A stretch of DNA of 64,000 nucleotides from Malus domestica (GCF_042453785.1 NC_091671.1:38889001-38953000), one strand, 5' to 3'; counted from the stretch's first letter, positions 12,075 through 23,513 are shown. The notes: a model not told the origin generated them from the sequence alone. Program-made: numbers and translations.

Positions 12075-12345
12075 CCTTTTGCTGTAAGCCTAGCCTATGT
12101 TCTTCAAGAATTGGAAACTGCCGCACCAGAACACAAGAACTATGATTACTACAACATATCTCCTTACCCTAATGCGTTTGCGCACGGCCATGCTTGTAAC
12201 CAAAACATCACAGCCCCAGTTTACACTACTACTTGTCTTGGTGCTGCAAATACAGACATGTCAGTGACGTGTCAAAATGCGATAGGCGGTTGAGCAGTTA
12301 ATGGTGATTGTGCAGTAAGGTATGAGCAATACCCATTTACTGACC

Positions 12346-13336
12346 TATCAGCCTCAACACATTAACTATAGTTAGACTGTCTGTTCAATGAGTTTGATTT
12401 CCACTAGCTACTAAATGCTGCCGCTGCAATGACATTATATAATTTCGGCGTACTAAAAGTCTTCCTTTTGTGAAGAATGAATGGGATAGCTAGTTTTTAT
12501 TTTGCGTTTGTGGTTGTTGGACATGAAGATATATATGGTTGCAGTGATTGGCTGCAAGAATCAAGGCACCATTTTTCCGTTCTTTTTTAGGCACATTTAT
12601 TCCATCAAGAAACCAGAAATGAGAACGGCACTTGCATATGTCTTAGTAGCAGGGCCTAAACTATAGCCAGAACGGATTTTCGTCAACGAAAACATCTTTG
12701 AAAAATCAACATGCATTTTAAGATGTAAAAGGTGGAACAAAAGAAACACGAATACAAGTTTTCCATTTTTTTTGTAGAATTTAGCAAAACCGATCAAAAC
12801 CTGTGGGTTAGCTTACAGTTCTTACACAAAATACAATCCTAACACGAAAAATGGTCTAACATGAATTTTGTGAAGCTAATTGCAGGTCAAAAGTACCAAG
12901 GGAAAATGTTTTTGACGGGTTTTGGTAGATTTTCTTAAAACTGATCAAAAACCATAGGTAGCTCACAGTTTTTGTGAAAAATGTGATAGTTGAGTTTTTA
13001 TAATATCTTGTGTGAACAAAAAGGACAATGTAACAAGTCATTAGAAACGGAACATTTATTTAGTCACATAAGTAATTTTTATTGAATTTTTAAGTTGGAA
13101 ACATAAAAATCGATACATACACTAGTGGAGCTCATAACATAACCAAAACAGAGTTTCGTCGGCATGCCATCACCTCTGCCTACTTGCATCCACAAATCGT
13201 TGCATGCTTTTCTAGCTTCAGTGTCTTGCAATGATAAATTTGATGCAAGGAATTCCCCTTGCCTGTATTAGCCTAGCGAATCTGTCATCACGACTCGAAA
13301 GGTTCAAAATTTCATATCATTACAATCCCTCCAGTT
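12346..13336. other. Intergenic DNA of block A, Gnk2 to TBL relic
   Basis: No gene. About 12,346-12,680 aligns with 33,823-34,160 in block B; about 13,115-13,300 aligns with 34,840-35,020 (ACTAGTGGAGCTCATAACAT shared). The stretch between (12,680-13,110) has no block B partner. Confidence 0.6.
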
Positions 13337-15345
13337 CTTAAGCAGAACATGGTTGAACAAGATGTTCTGTTAATTTTCCCTCGGTAAGCCTTTCGGTGAT
13401 TATCATGCTGGCATACTTGGGAAGCCGCACGAACGAATTCATGTTCAAGGAAGAGTGCACAGAGAAGCTAGTTCGGAGACACCCAGTAGGCACCAGTGCG
13501 TGCAGTCTTGATACCGGATAGAGGCTGGTCTGTTCTCAGGTCCTGTATAGTACACAGACGCATGTCTGTTCTCAATTTCTTAACATGTGACTCATTCGGC
13601 CGCGTTAAAATGTCCGTATAATGGCTTTCGCCTAAAGACAGGCAATGAAGCCAAGTCAGGTAGAGTTTCCAAGTGGCAATCACCAGCAGTTGTTCCCATT
13701 GCCGCATTTGTTACATCCATAGCCTATTATTAGTTGCTCAGTTGTCCACTTGGTAACTAAATTCTTTGAACATATCAGGTGAAGCAAACGGTGAAATAAT
13801 GTAACGTGTAAATGCCTACGGTATTGATGTGTCATGTATGTGGTGAAGCCTATAGAAATATGTGAAAAAACACACAGGGCCTTTGAAGAGCAAAGCAAAC
13901 TGAAACTTGGCGTGGCCGAGCAGCAAACAATACAGATATCAATGAAATCAGAGGGAGAAGTGATTTGGAAAACCCGAAATACACAGGAGCATAAGTTCGA
14001 AAACGGACATAAGTTTTGCTCATGTTCACTTCACTGCTAATCCAATCAATCACAGTTTCGATTGATCTGTGGTATGCAGGGCCGGTCAGGCACAGTGCGG
14101 GCAGGGTGACCGTCCGGGGTCCAAAAAAATTAGGGGCACCAAAATTATTAGTGTGACATATTTATATACGTTTTTATAAGAGTATAAATTTATAAAATTT
14201 GGTTTAATGATGAATAAATTTAACTAGAACCGGTGATTTTGTTGTTTAAAATTAATGAGGAGATCTTGGGTTCAAAACACCATGTGTGCTTATTTAAATT
14301 CCAATTTTTACAAATTTCTTTTCATAATAGTATAAATTTATAAAATTTGGCTAAATGATTAGAAGTTTAATTAGAAGCAACGGTTTTTGTTAAAATTAAC
14401 GAGAGGTCTTAAGTTCGAAATGTTATGTGCATGTTTATTTTTTTTCAATTTTTACGATTTTTTGTTTGGTTGTTAATTTATTTTTAATTACTAGCTAGTA
14501 ACTATGTGGGTTTCTATTTTTAAACATTCGTTCCAATTCAAGTCTAATCTTCAATAAAGGGTAATGTATAGACTAAATTTTTAGACCAAATTTGCAAATC
14601 ACATGATGTGTCATCAAAAGGTTTAATTTGATGCCTATTCATTACTTATACATATTCTTAAAGACTTGAAAATATCATTATTTTTTTAGTCTTATATTGA
14701 CGAGGTTAGTAAATAAAAAAAAAAACACTTCACGATTTATACAAAAACACTTTAAAAGTTCAGATGGAAGACAAAACTCATAATCTATCTGCTTGTAAGC
14801 CTGAAGTTTTTTTATTTCCTTTCCTCGATACAAAATAAATTAATTTTCCGTGTTTCTAAATTACTAAGTTTGAAGTTCTTTTCTAAATATAATTTTATCA
14901 ATGTCTTACATGTAAAAACAAATATATTTTTTTATATGAAGTGAGGGCATATTTTTTTACGTTGCCTTGGGTCTCAAAAATCTTTGGACCGACCGTGGTG
15001 GTATGCACTTTCAACAGTCATATTCACGTCTGCACCTTCTCTCCTTGGAAGTATCAACCCCCAACAGAGAATGCAATTTCATACTCTCCACAGGACATCT
15101 TTGAGTTTTATTTCAACAAAATAATTCTTAAATCCACGGGTAAAATTAATTAAAACATACTAGAAACAGTGATTTATATTATTCGACAGTGCAGTTGAAG
15201 TCTTCAAACTTGATCACCAAGAAACCCGAGTGCTTTGTGATTGGACTCCGATTCCCTTCCAAGATTTTCTTGTTAGGAACTGCAGAGGAGAGTATAGTGA
15301 GAAGAGACTCCCGTTGTTTCCTTCCAACGGAGTAACCAAAAAAGA
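13337..15345 (-). pseudogene. TBL (wall O-acetyltransferase) pseudogene, copy A
   Basis: On the - strand, decayed pieces match three exons of the intact TBL gene at 37,349-40,056: the last exon (about 13,337-13,760), the third exon (about 13,965-14,076 continued at 15,006-15,055) and the middle of the second exon (about 15,180-15,340). The first exon, with the membrane anchor, is missing, as is the exon 2 part that carries the GDS site in the intact gene. The DxxH end is degraded (the CSHWCLPG stretch reads as CTHWCLLG, then diverges). A hAT element (14,077-14,997) splits the third exon. Confidence 0.85.
14077..14997. mobile_element. Non-autonomous hAT element in TBL pseudogene
   Basis: 921 bp, starting CAGGGCCGGTCAGG and ending GGACCGACCGTG, flanked by a perfect 8-bp duplication GTGGTATG (14,069-14,076; 14,998-15,005). 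Inside, a roughly 150-bp unit with TATAAATTTATAAAATTTGG occurs twice in tandem (about 14,170 and 14,325). No transposase is visible. The empty site exists in the intact TBL gene. Confidence 0.88.
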
Positions 15346-15534
15346 TTATAAAAAAAAGAGATAAAACAAACTTTTTCCTGTTCCCTTCACAGGTTTGAAC
15401 CTAAGATTCAAGTTCTATTTCAAGAAAAAAAAACAGAAAATAACGACCTGATAATCAATTAATTTAACTTCAAGTTACTTTTTCATGATTCAATACTAAA
15501 TAAAAATTGCTTAAGCTAATCGAAAATTTTATGG

Positions 15535-15745
15535 ACTTGGATTCTCTGCCCTCCCAATTCGGTGCCCTCCCCGTGCCCTCCTGTTTGTGTGGTCACGGTT
15601 AAGCCACGTCAATATTTTATATTTTTTTTTGTCTTATTATTTTTATAAAAAACAATATAAAATATTGACGTGGCTTAACCGTGACCACACAAAACAGGAG
15701 GGCACGGGGAGGACACCGAAATGGGAGGGCAGAGAATCCAAGTCC
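15535..15745. mobile_element. Fold-back MITE, Mutator-like
   Basis: A 211-bp near-perfect palindrome: GGACTTGGATTCTCTGCCC at the left and its reverse complement at the right, arms about 90 bp, loop about 30 bp of A/T. A 9-bp direct repeat AAATTTTAT flanks it (15,526-15,534; 15,746-15,754), the length made by Mutator-superfamily transposases. Confidence 0.85.
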
Positions 15746-15948
15746 AAATTTTATACATCTAATATATGACATGCACTGGAGCAATATATTATGAGATGTG
15801 TGCTCAAGAATTTCATAACTAAAAATCGAGCGATCAAGGATCTTGATGCGTGCATACTAGAAATAACCTTAGGTTATCTTTCTTTCTTTCGTTCCTTTCT
15901 AAGTCCGAGAGTGTGGGGTATAAGGTGAATGATAGTGCATCATCCCAT

Positions 15949-16136
15949 AAGAAAAGAGATTCTCTCTAAATCTCTTCTACCAAGATCATCGGATCAAGTA
16001 ATTTGGATCTTTGAAATTTTATCCAACGATTAAAAATGATTATAATTTTTAAGAGATCAAAATAGATAAACCGTCGAACGAAATTTCGAAAGTCCGGTGA
16101 TTTTGATGGAAGAGATCTAGAAAGGATCTCTTTCCA
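15949..16136. mobile_element. Fold-back MITE-like inverted repeat
   Basis: AAGAGATTCTCTCTAAATCTCTTC at the left is roughly inverted as GGAAGAGATCTAGAAAGGATCTC at the right; arms are imperfect over about 45 bp. A target duplication could not be fixed with confidence, so superfamily is open. Confidence 0.5.
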
Positions 16137-17195
16137 TCCAATAACGATGTGCCAGTAAGAGGAAATCAAAACAAAAGGCAAAGAAAGAGACAAGAGTTTG
16201 ACGTACAAGTCAAACGAATGTACGGCTAATGATTTCCGTGGCAGCGACTTAAAAGATAAAAAGTTGTTAGCCTAGTGGTAATTTGGTAGGTTCATGTCCC
16301 CTGTCGCCACCAAAACTTATTAAAGTAATTTAACCCTTCATCACGTCCCCCAAATCCTAATTGCTGGATATTACAAAAGGTCTTAAAACACCTAACATAA
16401 ACTCTGTTTTTAACCCTTATACGTTGTTAAAACGTCAAAATTGAATACCGAAAAAGTGAGTCCAAATCAGATACCAAAAATCCAAAAGACTATTCACCGC
16501 AACTAGCCCGAAATTGTTGTTCGAATAAGCTTTTCCAGCCCCTCGTCATTTGCTCTTTTTGTGTTGTATACAATGTAAGTGATTGAAACATGCCCAAATA
16601 AAAAAGATTAAGGATTCATATTCACTCAATTGAATAGCTTTGAAATAACTTATATTATAAGGTTTATATTCTTATATTACATGAGAGCGATAAATATAAA
16701 GATGTATATACCGTATATTTGATATTCACGAGTATGTATACATAATACATAAAGATATATCTGATGTGTATTCCTTGAAATATATATCAATCTTTGTGAT
16801 GATTGGAAGCCATACATTTCTTGTTAATTTGAATACAAATTCAGGACATGATTTCAATAAAAATTATATAACATAGGAATTCAAACTTAAAACCTTTACT
16901 AACATCACAAAATAAAAATATCACAGAAAGTTCATCAGTGGTTGTGACCATCATCACTCGTCAAACGTATTGAACCCCGCGTTGGATTCGTATCCAATTA
17001 GCTTATAGATAGTACTTTTTGTGGAAGGTACAACAATCGTACTTGAACAAAGATCAAAGGTGCATGCATCATTTTCCAACCAAAGTTCAAACTTTTCCAA
17101 CAAAACTAGTTTTAAATGAAGAGCGTCAATCGTGCTAATATGGTTCCAAAACTTAATTAATTAGAGTTAAATATAGTTTTACCTTTTGTTCCTTA
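16137..17195. other. Spacer between blocks A and B, part 1
   Basis: No gene is seen. At 16,262-16,330 a tRNA-like stretch (TTAGCCTAGTGG, then GGTTCATGTCCC about 15 bases on) may be a degraded SINE head. The rest is AT-rich. Confidence 0.45.
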
Positions 17196-17572
17196 GGTTG
17201 GTTTGGTATTGCTGTGCTTTGAAAAAAAAGCTGCTATGAGAATAAGCAGCTGTGCTGTAAGAATAAGCGGCTGTGAAATAAATCAGCAGAGTGTTTGACA
17301 AACTTTTTTGTAAAAGTGCTTTTGGAAAAAAAAAATAGTCTGATAGTGGGTCTTTTCATTAAAGGAGCACTGTAGCTCCGTGTGCTTTGAAAAAAAAGTC
17401 AATTTTCCAAAGCTACAAATAACTGCTTCAGCTTTTTCCTTTAATTTCAGTTTGTTCTTACAGCAGTTTCCAAAATAAGCCATTTTTTTTAGTTTACCAA
17501 ACACCTAAAACCCTCACAGTTTTTTTTCATAGGTGTTTTTTTTTTTAAGCATCTCACTCCCAAACCACCCCC
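17196..17572. mobile_element. Tourist-like MITE (GGTTTGG family)
   Basis: 377 bp, GGTTGGTTTGGTATTGCTGT at the left, CACTCCCAAACCACCCCC at the right, TTA on both sides (17,193-17,195; 17,573-17,575). TTA/TAA target and GGxxTGGTTTGG ends are typical of PIF/Harbinger Tourist MITEs. Confidence 0.85.
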
Positions 17573-18369
17573 TTAGTCAATTCATCTGTGATAATATGTG
17601 GTTGGATGTTAAGATTATTCATACGAGTGATAAAAATTTTAGGCCCACCATATGATTCAATATCAACATTATCAATATTGTTTCCAATTTAATCACTTAT
17701 TACTAGGTGTAGGATTTTAATTATCACAAAAAAACTTCGATGATATTAGGAGTGAAATTTCTCATATATGTCATTTTGTTAAATTTTCGATGTGAGATTC
17801 TATTATCCAACAAAGAGGATAGTGTGCATTCAAATGATGTTGTAATTAAAGGCTCGTGGTTGATGAGTATGAGCATGTTAGGTCTAGAATTTGAAAACCC
17901 TCCAACCTTAAAAAAAGAAAAATGCACATGATCAATTCAATTTTGAACTCATGGTCATTTCAAAATTTACCCCATCTTCCCTCTTTCACTCATTACTCTC
18001 CTCTAGTGCTGGACAATAACGATTTTAATTAATTTGGTGGAGGTCAAGTCTTTAATGGAAGAGCTCCACGCATTGTCTTGCCATTTTTAGCCAAGAGGTG
18101 TCCTAGTCCAAAAAGTTAACAAAATATGTTTTGACCCTTGAGAACTCGTACTAGTATAGTTACAATCAAAGAGACACTGAGTGGCTCTATGAATTCAATC
18201 CATGCGATTCAAGAAGATACTTCAGTTTTGTCTACAATTGATTAATCAAATTTTTAGTGACGTTTATTAAATGATACAGCTCAAAATAAAGCGTTTCGAA
18301 AATTCGAATTTTTTTAATAATCTCACAAATTTTGGAATACAACTTGAACACTTAATTATTTTCCATAAT
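17573..18369. other. Spacer between blocks, part 2
   Basis: AT-rich DNA. Short open frames on both strands around 17,724-17,931 are mirror images of each other in other frames and have no family features. Nothing else is seen. Confidence 0.5.
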
Positions 18370-19105
18370 GGTCACTTAGTACTACGGTCTAATGGTATTC
18401 TTCTTCACTTGTAAGTGAGAGATTTTAAATTCGATTCTCGCTAAAGGCAAATTTGAATCACATTATTGCTAGCCCATTGTGAGACTAAGGCCATCTCCAA
18501 CCGAAGGAGGGTCATCCCTCCAAGAAATTAATATTTTAATGAACAGTGCAAGACCATATTTCTTACCATCTCCAACCGAGGCTCATAGGGCCAAACATAA
18601 TTTATTATTTAAATTAAAAAACCACAACAACTTAAATGTAAAAACTACAACAACTTAAATTTATAGGAAAAAATGTTGTTTAAGTTTCATGTTGTTAAAT
18701 GTTTTTTTATGTTGTCTAATGTTATTTAATGTTGTTTAACATTGTTTAATGTTGTTTAATGTTACTTAATGTTATTTAATGTTGTTTAATGGCTTAAGAA
18801 GTTATAGGGAAAAATATAATTTTTTTTTAATTTGTCAAAAAAAAAAATCAAATATAACTGCTAGTTGACGTCAACGAGCCGTTGCATTCAAATTTGTGGC
18901 CCCGGCCCAGGGCTGGCTGGGTTGGGCCAGCAAGTTGGCCCTTTGGCCCTTTTTGGTCTCGTGGGGTCCATGATCCCTTTGGCCTAGCCCTCGGCTGGAA
19001 ACGGTTTTCGAGCTATTTTCAGCCATCTGGCCATCTGGACCCTTCGGTTGGAGATGACCTAAGCTTCCCATCTCCCTTAGTATAGATAATACCATTTGTT
19101 AAAAT
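18370..19105 (+). mobile_element. tRNA-derived SINE, interrupted by a MITE
   Basis: The two outer pieces (about 18,370-18,488 and 19,060-19,105) together match the SINE at 21,343-21,512. An A-box-like GGTCTAATGGTATTC and a B-box-like TTCGATTCTCGC lie in the head; the tail ends CCATTTGTTAAAA. A 571-bp PIF-type element sits in the body. Confidence 0.7.
18489..19059. mobile_element. PIF/Harbinger-type MITE inside a SINE
   Basis: 571 bp with ends GGCCATCTCCAACCGAAGG and CCTTCGGTTGGAGATGACC and TAA on both sides. The core has an AT-rich minisatellite (TGTTRTTTAA units, about 18,690-18,795) and a GC-rich right half that makes open frames by chance. Confidence 0.8.
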
Positions 19106-19107
19106 AA

Positions 19108-20192
19108 AATAAAGCTCTTCTTCATAACAAGGTATTTATAAGAATACAACAGAGCAATACGAGACAAGAAAACCTAGACCAAATCAAATTAAATCATATC
19201 AAATCCTTAAAAAGAATTGGTCGAAATCAAATCCCTAATTAAATCATATAAAATCCCTAATTAAATCAAATCTCTAAAATATTTCTTTTATATTTTTCAA
19301 CACCCATCCTCAAACTCATGATGCCAAGATGGAAATAAGATTTAATTTGAAACTTTGTAAATTCAATACCCCTTCATGTGGGACTATGCTTTAAGTGAGC
19401 CACACATGCAGGAAATCTTCACTAATATGCTGAAACTAATGCCAATCTTTTCAAAAGTAAAGCAATGTACAATCCGTCGGAACTAACGCCTCTTCTCAAA
19501 TGCTCAGCTGAAACTAAAGCCAATATTTTTGAGAGCCCAACTAAAACAAAAGCCTCAAAAGCCCCAACTACCAAATCATTTTTTTTCTTTATTTATTTTT
19601 TTCATCCAAACCTTCTGTTTTTTTTTTCTCGCACAACACCACTTTTTCTTATCATTCTTCTTTTTTTTTCTTGCTTCATAGCAACGGCAATCAACAATTC
19701 TTTTTTTTTTCTTCCTCTTCTTCTTCTTCAGATCAATATTCCCTTCCATCATGAGAACACGTGACAAGTTGAAAATAAAGGGCTTCCAGAAAATTTAGAA
19801 TTCAGCACAACACCACTTTTTCTTATCATTCTTCTTTTTTTTCTTCCTTCATAGCAACGGCAATCAACAATTCTTTTTTTTTTCCTCCTTCTTCTTCTTC
19901 TTCTTCAGATCAATATTCCCTTCCATCATGAGAACACGTGACAAGTTGAAAATAAAGGGCTTCCAAAAAATTTAGAATTCTCTACAAATTTCACAAACTT
20001 AAGAATACAACTTTAAACTTTATTCTTATCCATAAGAAGATATTTATAATAATACAGCCACTAATAAGAAATAAATTAAAACAACCATTCGTGCACAAAA
20101 GAAAACCTAGACCAAATCATATCAAATACTTAATTAAATCATATCAAACTTAAATCAAATCTCTACAATATTTTCCTTTATATTTTCCGACA
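19108..20192 (-). mobile_element. Small LTR-element relic (fossil)
   Basis: Two diverged direct copies (about 19,108-19,302 and 20,003-20,192) share AAACCTAGACCAAATCA, AAATCAAATCTCTA and a TATTTATAA box. In the - sense they start TGTTGAAAA / TGTCGGAAAA, and the DNA next to the first reads like a polypurine end (GTTTGAGGATGGG). I read them as the LTRs of a short, internally deleted element with no coding region left. Old and decayed. Confidence 0.5.
19631..19980 (+). repeat. 174-bp tandem duplication
   Basis: GCACAACACCACTTTTTCTT starts two head-to-tail copies 174 bp apart, both ending in AAAATTTAGAATTC. Each contains long T and CTT runs. Copies are almost identical, so the duplication is recent. 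It lies inside the LTR relic. Confidence 0.85.
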
Positions 20193-21342
20193 AATACTAT
20201 CCTACACACGGTGTTTGTTAAGTGAAAGATCCATTTAACAAGAATTAATTGGACAAGGTGATGCTAATTTAAATATTAATTAAGTATAAGAACAGATTCA
20301 TAAATTAAAATTTGCGGCTAGCTCAACGTAAGCAAATTGTTGACCATTGAAATGTATGTGTCGAGCTTACCCATAACTGAATTAGGTAATGTTCATGTTA
20401 TCTAACTAAAATTAGGTCATTCATTTCTTAATTTAAGTTCCAAGCTTTTTATTCATAGTTTCATCATCCTTTCTTTGTCCAGCCAAATTTATTGGTTTTT
20501 TTGCTTCTCTCGTGTCTTGCTACTTTCTTGAGAATGCATGGGATATTTTGAGCATGCATGCGTGATGCGTGCAAACCCATGCACTATGTATAACTATTGC
20601 TACAAGCCTACAACCTTATGAAAATTAATCGTAGTGATCTTCAATCATGGGAGAATTTTAATTCATATGGTTTGAACATACTGAAATAACTATATATATA
20701 AACAATAAGATAGACCGTTGTGGTTAGCTAAGTGGTGAAAAGGTATGTAAAATGATACATAAGAGTAGATTATGTTCAGAATTCAAAACCCACCAATATT
20801 ACTGAAAATAAAATGAACTATAACATATATAGTTTCCATTAATTTTGAAGGTAAACAAATCATCTTAGAAGAAGCTAGCCAATCATGCAACAGAACGAAA
20901 TTGTACATGGCCAATATAAATAAAATAAAAGATGTTTACCAAAAAAATGCCATAAGAAAACCATAGACAATAGAGGGTGGCATCTCCACTATAACGTGGT
21001 GTCATTTTCTATTTAATCATCACAGGTGACTCAGTTTTTAGCATGTTTTAAATGGTCATTTTGGTTTTGGTCTTTGGTCAACTCAATTGTTAGATTGAAA
21101 CTTTATTGTTTTTATAAAAATTTTTTTATCAAAATCCTTTAACTTTGTACACCTCAACATTTTAGTATTTATTTATATTTCCATGTCATTTTTTGTTTTA
21201 AATTAAAAATTGTTGATTGAGTCCAACATTTAAAACACTTTTTCCTGTTGATTTTTTATTTGAAAGTGGCTCTAATTAAACATATTTAAGGGATTTAAAT
21301 CAAATAATTATTGTAACTCATATCTCAGGGATTTAAATCGAA
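20193..21342. other. Spacer between blocks, part 3
   Basis: No gene. A tRNA-like stretch near 20,712 (TTAGCTAAGTGG followed by a weak B-box) may be a SINE relic. Otherwise AT-rich without visible structure. Confidence 0.45.
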
Positions 21343-21512
21343 GATCAGCCACTTTGTACTATGGTCTAATAGTATTCATCTTCACTTATAAGTTAGAGGT
21401 CTTAGGTTCAATTCTCGCCAAAGGTGAGTTTGAACAACATTATTGCTAGCCCATTGCGAGGCTAAGCTCACCCCCTCCTCCTTAATATAGATAATATTGT
21501 TTGTTAAAAAAA
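21343..21512 (+). mobile_element. tRNA-derived SINE
   Basis: About 170 bp: GCCACTTTGTACTATGGTCT at the start, A-box-like GGTCTAATAGTATTC, B-box-like GGTTCAATTCTCGCC, then a tail ending TTTGTTAAAAAAA. The same sequence occurs at 18,370-19,105. Pol III style boxes and an A-rich end support a SINE. Confidence 0.7.
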
Positions 21513-21659
21513 ATCCAAGATCAAATCTAAAAAATCATGAAATTTAAAATTCCCAAAATTTACTGGATTATAGATCTATAAATCTTACAGATTATGAGAC
21601 TAAAAAAATGTCTACAATAAAAAATAGTGCCCATATTTATGCAAATTTTATCTAGTAGT

Positions 21660-22260
21660 ATTAAGGGAAATAATGTACCCCATTACATTTAGGGAATTGT
21701 TATTGGCACTCCAAAAATATTATTTTGCACTCCAAACTTTCTATAATTAGTAAGAAAATTACACTTTGTGAGGAGTGTAGAATGAGAGTTTTGGAGTGTT
21801 AATAACAGTTCCCCACATTTATTATGGGTACATACAAAAACAATGTACCCATGAACTTGACAAAAAAAAAGTACCAACGAACATAAAAAAATGTACGTAC
21901 CCACAACACATAAATACCAAATGTGTACATATTACTAAATTTACAAAAAAAAATTATAATTAACACTTGTACCCAAATAAAAATAAATATAAGAGAAAAA
22001 ACTCATGGGTACATGTTTCAACTCAAAGAAAAGAATGTACCACATTGTTTAGTAAGTATACATATGGTACATAGAAAATGCAGCAACCACAACCATTTTA
22101 CCTAAATTTCTCCAAAAAAAAAAATTGTACCCATATCAATATGTATTACGAAATTGTACTCACAAAATATATTGTACCAATAGATATATTAAAATGAAAT
22201 AACATATAGAATAAAATTGTACCCATGAAATACAAAAGTATATATAGCCAACTATATATT
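21660..22260. repeat. GTACCC-rich dispersed repeat
   Basis: GTACCC/GGGTAC words recur about a dozen times in 600 bp of A-rich DNA. A related tract lies at 44,400-44,700. A small MITE at 21,692-21,813 is nested in it. No coding or terminal structure could be fixed. Confidence 0.5.
21692..21813. mobile_element. Small MITE (GGGAATTGTTATTGGCACTCC ends)
   Basis: About 122 bp with inverted ends: GGGAATTGTTATTGGCACTC at the left, and at the right the inverse of GGAACTGTTATTAACACTCC. ACATTTA lies on both outer sides, a 7-8 bp target duplication of hAT size. Single-end relics appear near 62,180 and 45,545. Confidence 0.65.
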
Positions 22261-22894
22261 GAACAATCAAGATTAATATTCAATAATCTTTAAAAAAAAA
22301 GATTAATATTCAATAATAAAGGGAAAAAATTAAAAAGAAGAAAAGAGTTGACTATATAAATATACTGGTCTAGGGGCGCTGCTGCTACGCTCAGAGAGGG
22401 AGAGAGTCTAGGTAGGTTCGGCGTCTAGACGATGAACAAGCATGATGAATTGAGTTTGGCGGTGATGTGCGTGAGGGATGGGATGAAAAAGAATGGAGGA
22501 GTTTTTTAAAAATAACAATAAAGTTTCAATTAATGTAATATGAAAATGATGATGAAAATCTAATTTTTCCTTCTCTTTTTTTTCAGCCTAATTTTTCCTT
22601 TTTTAAATCTAAGATGTTCCAGATTTTCCGGTTTCTCTATCCTGTTTTACTCATTTTCAGACATTTTTTTTAAGAATAATTGGTTTACTATTTCTCCCCT
22701 TATTCATGATATCCAATTAATATACTTTATCACAAGATCAGCCACACGTTTTCTGATTCCAACCTAACTTTCTTAAGTATTTTACTGTTCAAATGCATAC
22801 AAATATAAATTTTATAAATAAAATAATAATATATGCAATGACAGACACTCGTGGATAGAAATAATAACTCTGAAATAATACATGAGTTTTTTCT
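22261..22894. other. Spacer up to block B
   Basis: No gene. A GC-rich patch at about 22,370-22,480 (AGAGAGGGAGAGAGTC and GGCGGTGATG) stands out, with no readable coding signal. Confidence 0.4.
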
Positions 22895-23382
22895 TTTTGT
22901 GAAAGGAATACATGAATTTTACTGTCAAGTCTACATGTATTCACTATTTGTTGATCAACCCTGCAAGATGCATTTTTTTTTTCTTTGGTAAAGAACCATG
23001 CATATATGTTTGTGAGCTGCGAGCACTAAGCTTGGTGATCAACCACCACAATGAAAATGAGATAACAATTCATTTCACATTGGCACAATATATATTGCAT
23101 ATAGAAATATGTTGTTGCCAAAAGACAATTGTCCATATATATTATATGCTGAATTGGCATTGCACATTGCATAGAACGTCCTCTCGTGCCTGCAAGCGTG
23201 CTCGACTATAATTTTGGCCATAATCATGAGTTAGCAAAGAATGTATAGAGAATCTATTTTTGAGGGAGTCTTCTTAGTATTTCTATTAAATTAAGTGCAA
23301 AACCCCTGGTAGCTAGGCCCACTTTAGGTCAATAGGTACGATATATGTTCCCACTTTGGCTACTTTTCATGGGAAAGCCGTG
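22895..23382. other. Upstream flank of duplicated block B
   Basis: Aligns with 1-428 plus 2,653-2,716 of block A and lacks the 2.2-kb Tourist-type element present there. Confidence 0.75.
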
Positions 23383-23390
23383 TATATATA
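23383..23390 (+). promoter_or_regulatory. TATA box of ALMT copy B
   Basis: TATATATA about 125 bp upstream of the start codon, in the same context as in copy A. Confidence 0.6.
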
Positions 23391-23513
23391 GACACGATAT
23401 CTCCCTTCCAAGTTTCACAACTACAAAGTGAGTGATTTGTATTAATCAGTCTAGCTAAAACAAGAAAAAAAAAAGTAAGAGAATATTTCTATTAATATTT
23501 CTTATTAGTGATT

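Larger units (their letters stand above)
6294..12345 (+). pseudogene. Gnk2-domain (ginkbilobin-like) pseudogene, copy A
   Basis: The two outer pieces (about 6,294-6,364 plus 6,807-6,880, and 12,075-12,345) match the intact Gnk2 gene at 33,421-33,822. Between them lie a hAT MITE (6,365-6,806) and a Copia element (6,881-12,074). The surviving host sequence is itself damaged: the signal-peptide region is shifted out of frame by an extra base in the CCTAACCC run, the C-x8-C-x2-C motif is disrupted (Cys-rich stretch altered after GHAC), the codon for the sugar-binding Arg is TGA, and the normal stop is lost. This copy cannot make the protein. Confidence 0.9.

Noticed and set aside
16262-16330. tRNA gene
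   Set aside because: A-box and B-box are too close and no cloverleaf can be drawn; at best a SINE relic.
18882-19095. Overlapping GC-rich open frames on both strands
   Set aside because: They lie inside the PIF-type MITE, have no family features, and come from GC-rich, stop-poor sequence.
19465-19767. Open frames with poly-Phe on + and poly-Lys on -
   Set aside because: They are made by T-rich microsatellite DNA inside an LTR relic and a tandem duplication.
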